Source: Jutongia huaianensis (GTDB taxonomy: Bacteria > Bacillota > Clostridia > Lachnospirales > Lachnospiraceae). Taken from it: a DNA stretch of 64,000 nt. Each line of letters opens with the position of its first letter. Positions within the stretch are counted from its first letter, which is position 1. Below are positions 34,021 to 41,804 of this stretch, piece after piece. Made by a program: the position numbers and the translations under genes. The notes below the pieces were generated by a model. The model made no database searches. It saw only the letters and a list, made by a program, of their open reading frames with translations, and was not told where the DNA came from. Where the stretch lies: contig NZ_JACRSX010000010.1 of NCBI RefSeq assembly GCF_014384985.1, positions 1 to 64,000 on the forward strand, written 5' to 3'.

Positions 34021-35364
34021 CTACTGCATATCGTTATCATCAAAAGGATCGCCACACTCCGGACAGAATTTTGGTGGATGGTGTGGATCCTCCGGTTCCC
34101 AGCCACATTTGTCGCACTTATAAAGAGGTGCTCCGGCAGGTTTTTTGGCACCACATTCGGAACAAAATTTACCGGTATTTACGGCACCACAGGAGCAGGT
34201 CCAGCCTGTAGCAGGAGCCGGTTTTGGAGCACCACACTGAGAACAGAATTTACTGGTATTGACCGTGCCGCAGGAACAGGTCCAGCTGTCGGCAGAGGCA
34301 GCGGAGGAACTGTTGGCGGCAGGAGGGGCGGCTGGTGCTGCCTGCGCCTGATCAGCCTGCATCTGGAACAGAGAGCCTGCATTGATGCCGCCGGCCTGAT
34401 TTGCCATATTCATACCGGCAAATGCCATCATGGGACCTGTTGATGTATTGGCAGCAGCAGATTTCATTGCTTCTGCCTGAGCCTCTGTCAGTGTAGCAGC
34501 TGCCATACCGGGATTGCGCATTACAGCAGTACGCTGGAGGTTTTTGATCATGTCTTCATCTTCCTTCGGAGCAGTGATGCTGTTGACACCAAAGGAAACA
34601 ATCTCAATACCACGAAGTTTTGCCCATTTCTCGGAGAGGATCTTGTTCAGTGCCTCTGCCATTTCGGTTGTGTGGGCCGGAACAGCACTGTAGCGGATGC
34701 CCATCGCGGAAATTTCTGCAAAAGCAGGCTGTAATGCAGTCATTAATTCTGATTTTAACTGTCCGTCAATTTCATCACGTTTGTATTCCTCTACAATATT
34801 ACCGCAGACATTTGTGTAAAAGAGAATTGGATCTACGATCCGGTAGGAATACTCTCCGTTACAGCGGACGGTAATATCTACGTCGAGTCCGATATTCTGG
34901 TCCACAACGCGGAATGGGATCGGATTTGGTGTGCCATATTTATTGCCCATCAGTTCCTTTGTGTTGAAGAAATAGATACGCTGGTCTCTGCCGGCATCGC
35001 CACCGAAGGTAATACGGCTGCCGATTTCTGAAAATGTATTTAATATGCTTTTTCCAAGAGGTCCGCAGAATAAGCTTGGTTCCGTGGAGGTATCATATAA
35101 AAACTGACCTGCCTCTGCACAGAATTCCACGACCTTTCCCTGATCTACGATGATCATACACTGTCCTTCGTTGACAGCGATCACGGAGCCATTTGAAATA
35201 ATGTTGTCATTGCCGTTGTTTTTAGTTCCAAACTTGCCCTTAGTGCGTTTAAATCCCCTTGTCACCAGAACATCGGCATCCAGTGAATCGCAGTAAAAAT
35301 ATTCCTTCCACTGGTCAGCCATTGTACCGCGGATCGCTCCGCCGATTGCTTTGATCAATCCCAT
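34021..35364 (-). CDS. SPFH-domain protein with C-terminal zinc ribbons (YdjI-like)
   Basis: 447-residue protein similar to Bacillus YdjI ('virion core protein'-like SPFH family). SPFH fold at about 35-250; alanine- and proline-rich hinge at about 325-360; then three short zinc ribbons of CxCG...CxxCG type (WTCSCGTVNTSKFCSQCG, WTCSCGAVNTGKFCSECG, and CDKCG...FCPECG). Bacterial SPFH proteins form oligomers at membranes; YdjI is linked to phage-shock-like membrane-stress modules, but no PspA or GAPES gene is nearby. ATG 35364 (MGLIKAIGGAIRG) is chosen from the family N-terminus; the upstream in-frame ATG at 35412 has no ribosome site. Confidence 0.85.
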   Translation of the reverse strand: MGLIKAIGGAIRGTMADQWKEYFYCDSLDADVLVTRGFKRTKGKFGTKNNGNDNIISNGSVIAVNEGQCMIIVDQGKVVEFCAEAGQFLYDTSTEPSLFCGPLGKSILNTFSEIGSRITFGGDAGRDQRIYFFNTKELMGNKYGTPNPIPFRVVDQNIGLDVDITVRCNGEYSYRIVDPILFYTNVCGNIVEEYKRDEIDGQLKSELMTALQPAFAEISAMGIRYSAVPAHTTEMAEALNKILSEKWAKLRGIEIVSFGVNSITAPKEDEDMIKNLQRTAVMRNPGMAAATLTEAQAEAMKSAAANTSTGPMMAFAGMNMANQAGGINAGSLFQMQADQAQAAPAAPPAANSSSAASADSWTCSCGTVNTSKFCSQCGAPKPAPATGWTCSCGAVNTGKFCSECGAKKPAGAPLYKCDKCGWEPEDPHHPPKFCPECGDPFDDNDMQ

Positions 35365-35553
35365 GTAATCGTACCATACCCTTTCCGATGCCGCGTTCTT
35401 GACAAGCGGCATATCTATGCTTGATTAACGTATATATACCATAATTATACTGGTTATTGTCTAAAAAGTCTATGAAAATGTAAAAAGCACCACGGAAATG
35501 CACCACGGAAAGACGATTTGCGTTTGAGCGTGTAATTCTTTCTTGAGAAATGG

Positions 35554-35582
35554 TTGCAGGATAGGAAGGAAAATGATATTCT
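35554..35582 (+). promoter_or_regulatory. Promoter of metY
   Basis: TTGCAG (35554-35559), 17-nt spacer, TATTCT (35577-35582), about 80 bp before the ATG. No SAM riboswitch or T-box was recognised in the leader. A small direct repeat, GCACCACGGAAA, occurs twice at about 35487-35512. Confidence 0.45.
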
Positions 35583-35661
35583 ATATTTATATGCTGAAAG
35601 ATATAGAGAAAAACTATGAAAAGAACGCCGGTTTCCGGCAAATACGGAGAGGAGAAAGAAA

Positions 35662-36939
35662 ATGAGTGATTATAAAATGAACACAAAGTGCGTACAGGCG
35701 GGGTATACGCCGGGAAATGGAGAGCCAAGGCAGATTCCCATCATACAGTCCACTACCTTTAAATATGACACCAGTGAAGATATGGGAAAGCTCTTTGATC
35801 TGGAGGCAGAGGGCTACTTCTATACCCGTCTTCAGAATCCGACTAATGATCATGTGGCGGCAAAGATTGCAGCATTGGAGGGAGGTACAGCGGGGATGCT
35901 GACATCTTCCGGGCAGGCTGCAAACTTTTTTGCGCTGTTTAATATTTGTGAATGCGGAAGTCATATTGTGGCTTCTTCGTCTATTTATGGCGGTACTTTC
36001 AATCTGATCGCAGTTACCATGAAAAAAATGGGGATTGATGCTACCTTTGTTTCTCCTGACTGTACCGAGGAGGAGTTAAATGCAGCATTTCAGGACAATA
36101 CAAGAGCAGTTTTTGGTGAAACGATCGCAAATCCTGCTTTAACAGTGCTCGATATTGAGAAGTTTGCAAAGGCAGCTCATGCACATGGGGTTCCTTTGAT
36201 CGTGGATAATACCTTCCCGACCCCGGTAAATTGTCGTCCTATTGAGTGGGGAGCAGATATTGTGACACATTCTACAACCAAATATATGGATGGTCACGGA
36301 GCTGCTGTCGGTGGGGCGATTGTTGACAGTGGCCATTTTGACTGGATGGCTCAGGCGGATAAGTTTCCGGGGTTGTGTCAGCCGGATGATTCCTATCATG
36401 GGATTACATATGCAGAGAAATTTGGTAAGGAAGGTGCATTTATTACAAAATGTACGGCACAGCTGATGAGGGATTTTGGATGTATTCAGTCCCCGCAGCA
36501 TGCATTTATTCTGAATCTTGGTCTGGAATCTCTTCATGTAAGAATGCCTCGCCATGTGGAAAATGGACAGGCAGTGGCAGAGTTTTTACAGCAGCAGTCA
36601 CAGGTGGCACATGTAAATTATCCGGGACTGAAGGGAGATCCTTATTACGAAAGAGCGCAGAAATATATGCCAAACGGAGGATGCGGCGTGGTATCCTTTG
36701 AGTTAAAGGGTGGTCGTGAGGCTGCTGAGAAATTTATGAAGAAATTAAAGCTTGCTGCAATTGAGACTCATGTGGCAGATGCCCGGACCTGTTGTCTGAA
36801 TCCGGCCACCTCGACACATCGACAGATGAATGATGAGCAGTTAAAGGAAGCCGGAATTCCGGCAGGACTGATCCGGATCTCATGTGGACTGGAGGATAAG
36901 GAGGATCTGATCGCAGATCTGAAACAGGCTTTGGAGTAA
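35662..36939 (+). CDS. metY: O-acetylhomoserine aminocarboxypropyltransferase
   Basis: 425-residue PLP enzyme of the Cys/Met-metabolism family that makes homocysteine from O-acetylhomoserine and sulfide. Family blocks: IIQSTTFKY, FYTRLQNPTNDHVAAKIAALEGG, LTSSGQAAN, PLIVDNTFPTPVNCRPIEWGADIV, the PLP Lys in HSTTKYMDGHG, and the MetY-length C-terminus with THVADARTCCLNPATSTHRQ. Length fits MetY (about 425) rather than MetB/MetC (about 380). RBS GGAGAGGAGAAAG precedes the ATG. Confidence 0.94.
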   Translation: MSDYKMNTKCVQAGYTPGNGEPRQIPIIQSTTFKYDTSEDMGKLFDLEAEGYFYTRLQNPTNDHVAAKIAALEGGTAGMLTSSGQAANFFALFNICECGSHIVASSSIYGGTFNLIAVTMKKMGIDATFVSPDCTEEELNAAFQDNTRAVFGETIANPALTVLDIEKFAKAAHAHGVPLIVDNTFPTPVNCRPIEWGADIVTHSTTKYMDGHGAAVGGAIVDSGHFDWMAQADKFPGLCQPDDSYHGITYAEKFGKEGAFITKCTAQLMRDFGCIQSPQHAFILNLGLESLHVRMPRHVENGQAVAEFLQQQSQVAHVNYPGLKGDPYYERAQKYMPNGGCGVVSFELKGGREAAEKFMKKLKLAAIETHVADARTCCLNPATSTHRQMNDEQLKEAGIPAGLIRISCGLEDKEDLIADLKQALE

Positions 36940-36949
36940 AATTCTTCCC

Positions 36950-36979
36950 TTGACATGATGTATTTTTCTGCTTTATGAT
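36950..36979 (+). promoter_or_regulatory. Promoter of the 37-kb membrane-protein gene
   Basis: TTGACA (36950-36955), 18-nt spacer, TATGAT (36974-36979). Confidence 0.55.
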
Positions 36980-37014
36980 ATGTTATACATACATTCAGGA
37001 AAGGCTTGTGTCAT

Positions 37015-38031
37015 ATGACAGAGAAGAAACAGTTTAATAATAAAGAACCAAAGAAACAGTCCTTTGCCGGTCTGGCAGAGGAACTGTTTAGGTGGTACGG
37101 AGAGGAGACGTTTCCGGCAAATGTCAGCGGGGATGCGGCATATATCCTGCAGGCACAGCGGCAGCGTCTTCGTAAAAAAGGTCTTGAGATGGAGTATGCG
37201 ATGACATCTCAGGACTTTTTTGATGAGAAAAAGAATGGAAAGGTTAATATGCTCTTTTTGCGGTGGAAGTGTGAAGGTGACATTATTTTTACCATGGATA
37301 CCGGCAAGAAAAAGAAATTATCCCGCAGTCTGCGGCTGTGTGGAGCGGCTGACTGGCTGGGCAGAAGATATATGGTGGAGCAGCTTTACTGGAAAACAGA
37401 GCAGGGAACGAATCGCAAAAAGATACTACGAAGGGTTGCCTGGTGCTTTGGAATAGGAGCTGTCATTGGATTTTTGGTAGCGTTATATCAGATTTTAATT
37501 CAGGATAGCATGGTGTATGCCAATCTTTTGATCAATCCGGTTATCGGAGCATTGTTCAGCTATGCTGCATATGCATTGGTACAGTTGGGCAAACTATTGG
37601 TAAAAAGCATCCGGATGATGCCGTTGATCCGAAGAAATAATCAGACAGCTATGGAGATTGCTTCAATTATGCAGCTGTTAAATCAGGATTTTTCATTTCC
37701 GCTGTTTGAGGCACAGATGGTTGATCTGCTTCAAAAGGTGATCTATACAGGAGATATTTCAGAACTTTCCCAGTATGAACCGGAGGCAAGGGAACGATGT
37801 CTGGAGGATATTGTGCATTGTGTTTATGATGGCAATATGATCTATCGGGGATATCGCAAAGAAGGGGAAAAGTGCATTTTACATATCGATATATATATGA
37901 ATGATATTTATGAAAAAAATGCCAGGATCAGGAGCCGGAGAGATCTCTTTCATATGACTGTCTGCCGGGATCTCGGAAATCATAAAGAGAAAGGTAAAAA
38001 CTGGAGCGTGCAGGCGATGTGGAGACAATAA
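37015..38031 (+). CDS. Membrane protein of unknown function
   Basis: 338 residues, not recognised. A basic cytoplasmic N-terminal region (about 1-140) contains a beta-rich stretch (KVNMLFLRWKCEGDIIFTMDTGKKKKL). Two transmembrane helices lie at about 146-163 and 172-192 (VAWCFGIGAVIGFLVALYQI; LLINPVIGALFSYAAYALVQ). A helical cytoplasmic C-terminus (about 200-338) follows with a strongly basic end. No catalytic motif is visible. ATG 37015 is preferred over TTG 37006. It has its own promoter and no obvious functional neighbour. Confidence 0.75.
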   Translation: MTEKKQFNNKEPKKQSFAGLAEELFRWYGEETFPANVSGDAAYILQAQRQRLRKKGLEMEYAMTSQDFFDEKKNGKVNMLFLRWKCEGDIIFTMDTGKKKKLSRSLRLCGAADWLGRRYMVEQLYWKTEQGTNRKKILRRVAWCFGIGAVIGFLVALYQILIQDSMVYANLLINPVIGALFSYAAYALVQLGKLLVKSIRMMPLIRRNNQTAMEIASIMQLLNQDFSFPLFEAQMVDLLQKVIYTGDISELSQYEPEARERCLEDIVHCVYDGNMIYRGYRKEGEKCILHIDIYMNDIYEKNARIRSRRDLFHMTVCRDLGNHKEKGKNWSVQAMWRQ

Positions 38032-38136
38032 TAATGCAAAAAGTGCTTCTAAAGCGGCTGTATAAGGCTGCTAAGAAGCATTAAAATTCTGCATAGAAAA
38101 CGGAAGGTAAGATTAAAACGGTAATGGAGGGAAAGA

Positions 38137-39312
38137 ATGAGCGAAATGTATGATTTTGATAAGGAAATCAACAGAAGGAATACCGGTTCTCTGAAGTGGG
38201 ATGTACCGGAGGGAGAGCTTCCTATGTGGGTGGCGGATATGGATTTTGAGACAGCGCCGGCGGTAAAACAGGCGTTGGAAAAGAGAGCAGCTCATGGAGT
38301 ATTTGGATATTCTATTTTGCCGGATGCCTGGTATGAGGCATACCGGAACTGGTGGAGCAGTCGTCACGGCCTGCAGATTGAAAAAGAGTGGCTGGTCTTT
38401 TGTACGGGTGTGATCCCGGCTCTGTCCACGGCCGTGAGAAAACTGACAACACCGGGAGAAAAGATATTGATTCAGACACCGGTTTATAATATTTTCTTTA
38501 ATTCCATTATCAATAATGGACGTTTTGTAGCAGAAAGTCCTCTGGCATATGACGGAGACAGATACACCATCGACTGGGAGGACCTGGAGCAGAAGCTTTC
38601 CGATCCACAGGTTTCCATGATGATCTTGTGTAATCCCCATAATCCGGTGGGCAATATATGGGATCGGAAGACACTGGAGAGGATTGGAGAGCTTTGCCGG
38701 AAATATCATGTAATTGTATTTTCCGATGAGATCCATTGTGACCTTACGGCTCCCGGAAAGGAGTATGTTCCTTTTGCCGGTGTTTCTGAAATCTGCCGTA
38801 GTATCAGTGTGACAGCAATTGCACCCACGAAGGCGTTTAATATTGCGGGACTGCAGACCGCAGCGGTTATGGTGCCGGATGAGCTTTTGCGTCATCGCAT
38901 GTGGAGAGCGTTAAATTCCGATGAGGTGGCGGAACCAAATGCTTTTGCGGTGGATGCGACAGTGGCTGCATTTGGGGAGGGCGGTGAATGGCTGGATGCG
39001 CTGCGTGAGTATCTTCAGGAAAACAAAAAGACCGTAAAGGAATATATTCAAAAGGAAATACCGCAGATCAAAGTGGGATCATTGGACGTGACATATCTGT
39101 TGTGGCTGGATTGCAGCAAGATTACGGATAATACAGAGGGGTTAAATGTATATTTAAGAAAAAAAGCGGGAGTATATCTGTCAGAAGGTAATATTTTTGG
39201 AGGAAATGGAGCCGGATTTCTTCGTTTCAATACTGCAACTACCCGCAAAAATATATTAGAGGGATTAAAGAGATTAAAAAGTGGGATAGAAGGCTATCTT
39301 TCAAGACCATAA
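38137..39312 (+). CDS. patB: MalY/PatB-family aminotransferase (cystathionine beta-lyase)
   Basis: 391-residue fold-type I PLP enzyme. Opening YDFDKEINRRNTGSLKWD and LPMWVADMDFETAP are hallmarks of PatB/MalY C-S lyases; PQVSMMILCNPHNPVGNIW, SDEIHCDLT and the PLP Lys in IAPTKAFNIAGLQTA complete the active site. It likely cleaves cystathionine to homocysteine, complementing metY 1.2 kb upstream. Start has GGAGGGAAAG 5 nt upstream; the MATE exporter follows by 35 nt. Confidence 0.92.
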   Translation: MSEMYDFDKEINRRNTGSLKWDVPEGELPMWVADMDFETAPAVKQALEKRAAHGVFGYSILPDAWYEAYRNWWSSRHGLQIEKEWLVFCTGVIPALSTAVRKLTTPGEKILIQTPVYNIFFNSIINNGRFVAESPLAYDGDRYTIDWEDLEQKLSDPQVSMMILCNPHNPVGNIWDRKTLERIGELCRKYHVIVFSDEIHCDLTAPGKEYVPFAGVSEICRSISVTAIAPTKAFNIAGLQTAAVMVPDELLRHRMWRALNSDEVAEPNAFAVDATVAAFGEGGEWLDALREYLQENKKTVKEYIQKEIPQIKVGSLDVTYLLWLDCSKITDNTEGLNVYLRKKAGVYLSEGNIFGGNGAGFLRFNTATTRKNILEGLKRLKSGIEGYLSRP

Positions 39313-39347
39313 ATAAACTGCCGTTATGGCGGATTGAGGATAAAAAT

Positions 39348-40790
39348 ATGAGAAAAGATAAAAGTGCAAAGCTGTTAGAATGGCTGCGGGAGGGACAGGA
39401 GTTGTCCATGAGACAGCAGCTTCTTCTGATCGTGCATTTAAGTATTCCGGCTATTTTTGCACAGATTTCTTCCATCATTATGGAATATATTGACGCATCC
39501 ATGGTGGGGTGTCTCGGAGCAAATGCCTCTGCTTCGATTGGTCTGGTGGCTTCCAGTACATGGCTGCTGGGAGGATTGACCTCCGCCTATAATACCGGTT
39601 TCAGTGTGCAGATTGCGCATCGGATCGGTGCCGGTGACGGTAAAGGCGCCAGACGGATTATGAAGCAGGGACTGATAACAGCCTTATTGTATAGTCTCAT
39701 TCTTCTAAGTGTGGGGGCCGGGATCAGCAGAGAGCTTCCACGGTGGCTTGGGGGTGACAGCAGCATCTGCCGGGAGGCATTCCATTATTTTTTGGTTTAC
39801 TCTCTGGCGCTTCCGATCATGCAGATGAACCTGGCAGCCGGTGCTATGCTGCAAAGCAGCGGTAATATGAGACTTCCGAGTATTCTGCATGTGCTGATGT
39901 GCTTCCTTGATATATTGTTTAATCTTGTTTTAATATTTCCTTCAAGAAACGTTTTATGGATGGGACATCAGATGTGCATTCCGGGAATGGGGCTGGGAGT
40001 GCTGGGGGCGGCACTTGGGACTGCGCTGGCGCAGCTTGTGATCATGATATGTATGATGTATTTCCTGCTTTTTCGATCGCCGGCGCTTCATCTTCGGAAG
40101 GAGGAGAAGCTGCAGTTTTACCGGAAAGACATACGGAAAGCAATCGGGATATCCGTACCGGTAGCAGTAGAGCAGTTTATTATGAGCGGTGCGCAGATTA
40201 TGTCTACCAGGATCGTGGCACCATTGGGGATGATCGCTATTGCGGCAAATTCCTTCTCTATTACGGCGGAAAGTCTCTGTTATATGCCGGGATACGGAAT
40301 CGGTTCGGCGGCAACTACGCTGATCGGACAAAGTGTAGGAGCCGGCAGACATGATCTTACGAAACGGCTTGGCTGGATCGCTACCTGTTTTGGTATGCTT
40401 GTTATGGCGGTGAGCGGTGCATGTATGTATCTTCTGGCACCATGGATGATCTCTATATTATCGCCGGATGAAGCCATACGGCAGTTAGGGGCCTCTGTGC
40501 TTCGCATCGAGGCGTTTGCAGAGCCGATGTATGCGGCTTCTATTGTTGCTTCCGGTGTATTTCGCGGGGCGGGGGATACGTTGATTCCAAGTTGTCTGAA
40601 TTTTTGCAGCATGTGGCTGGTACGTCTGCCTCTGGCGGCTTTTCTGGCACCGAAATTTGGTCTCCGGGGTGTCTGGATCGCTATGTGTATTGAATTGTGT
40701 ATTCGTGGCGTATTATTTCTGTTGCGGCTGGCATTTAGCAAAAACTGGGACCAGACGGACAAAAGGCACCGTGGAAAATTGTTGACATAA
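39348..40790 (+). CDS. MATE-family efflux transporter
   Basis: 480-residue multidrug/toxin exporter with 12 predicted transmembrane helices in two homologous halves. Typical MATE segments are IPAIFAQISSIIMEYIDASMVGCLGA near the N-terminus and the second-half SVPVAVEQFIMSGAQIMSTRIVAPLG. It extrudes cationic compounds in exchange for Na+ or H+. It may be cotranscribed with the upstream C-S lyase, though no shared function is evident. Confidence 0.93.
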   Translation: MRKDKSAKLLEWLREGQELSMRQQLLLIVHLSIPAIFAQISSIIMEYIDASMVGCLGANASASIGLVASSTWLLGGLTSAYNTGFSVQIAHRIGAGDGKGARRIMKQGLITALLYSLILLSVGAGISRELPRWLGGDSSICREAFHYFLVYSLALPIMQMNLAAGAMLQSSGNMRLPSILHVLMCFLDILFNLVLIFPSRNVLWMGHQMCIPGMGLGVLGAALGTALAQLVIMICMMYFLLFRSPALHLRKEEKLQFYRKDIRKAIGISVPVAVEQFIMSGAQIMSTRIVAPLGMIAIAANSFSITAESLCYMPGYGIGSAATTLIGQSVGAGRHDLTKRLGWIATCFGMLVMAVSGACMYLLAPWMISILSPDEAIRQLGASVLRIEAFAEPMYAASIVASGVFRGAGDTLIPSCLNFCSMWLVRLPLAAFLAPKFGLRGVWIAMCIELCIRGVLFLLRLAFSKNWDQTDKRHRGKLLT

Positions 40791-40910
40791 AATATTGAAA
40801 AGGGTTTCGTGCTTTTCTTTTTGGTTAGAATAATGTATAATTATTTTGATTGGAGAATTTATGGAAAATGACAGAAAAGCACTGGATTGTAAATGTGAAG
40901 GAGAAATACA

Positions 40911-41753
40911 ATGCAGGTTATAAGAGAAGAGAGATTAACAGGGGAGAGGGCATTATTCCATAGTAAAGACCTTTCGATCGAGTATTCTATATTTGCAGAT
41001 GGTGAATCTCCACTGAAGGAGAGCAGTGACATTTCGCTGCGGCAGACTTCTTTTCAGTGGAAGTATCCTCTATGGTATTGTAAAAATATCAGGGTGGAGG
41101 ATTGTGATTTTGCTGAGATGGCAAGGGCAGGAATCTGGTATACAGATCAGATTTCTGTTAAAGATACATTATATGAGGCACCAAAGGGATTCCGCCGGGT
41201 CAATGGGCTGACTCTGGAAAATGTGGATCTGCCTCATGCAGAGGAAACCCTGTGGCATTGCAAGGATGTTGCCATGAGTAATGTGGTGGCAAAGGGAGAT
41301 TATTTTGCCATGAACTGCAGTGATATAAAGCTGGATGGTTTTCGTCTGGTGGGAAATTACTGTTTTGATGGATGTCGTAATGTAGAGGTGCATCACGCCA
41401 AAATGCTTTCCAAGGATGCTTTTTGGAACTGTGACAATGTTACCGTATATGATTCCTATATCTGCGGAGAATATCTGGGTTGGAATTCTAAAAACATTAC
41501 TTTTGTCAACTGCGTGATCGAGAGTCTGCAGGGCATGTGTTATATGGAAAATCTTGTGATGAAGAACTGCAAGCTGTTAAATACGACGCTTGCTTTTGAA
41601 TATTCCACGGTGGACGTGGAAGTGGACGGACCGATTGAAAGCGTGAAGAATCCATCTGCAGGAGTGATAAAGGCAGAAAAAATAAAAGAATTGATCTTAG
41701 AAGAGCAGGAAATTGATCCTTCCCAAACAACCATCATTGTGAATGAAGCATAA
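40911..41753 (+). CDS. DUF3737 family protein (right-handed beta-helix)
   Basis: 280-residue cytoplasmic protein of the DUF3737 family. Short repeats such as WYCKNIRVEDCDFAEMARAG, LWHCKDVAMSNVVAKG and AFWNCDNVTVYDSYICGEYL stack as rungs of a beta-helix. Function is unknown; no signal peptide or catalytic triad of pectate lyases is seen. AAGGAG lies 8 nt before the ATG. It precedes the GGDEF/EAL gene by 51 nt. It differs from the beta-helix proteins at 57.4-60.5 kb, which have extra N-terminal domains. Confidence 0.88.
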   Translation: MQVIREERLTGERALFHSKDLSIEYSIFADGESPLKESSDISLRQTSFQWKYPLWYCKNIRVEDCDFAEMARAGIWYTDQISVKDTLYEAPKGFRRVNGLTLENVDLPHAEETLWHCKDVAMSNVVAKGDYFAMNCSDIKLDGFRLVGNYCFDGCRNVEVHHAKMLSKDAFWNCDNVTVYDSYICGEYLGWNSKNITFVNCVIESLQGMCYMENLVMKNCKLLNTTLAFEYSTVDVEVDGPIESVKNPSAGVIKAEKIKELILEEQEIDPSQTTIIVNEA

Positions 41754-41804
41754 GCTTGTCATGATGGAGCTGCGGGAGGAGATATTATTGAGGGAGACGA
41801 TACA

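Noticed and set aside
35413..35661. SAM riboswitch or T-box upstream of metY
   Set aside because: No conserved core of either class and no terminator hairpin before the gene; only a small GCACCACGGAAA repeat and an ordinary promoter.
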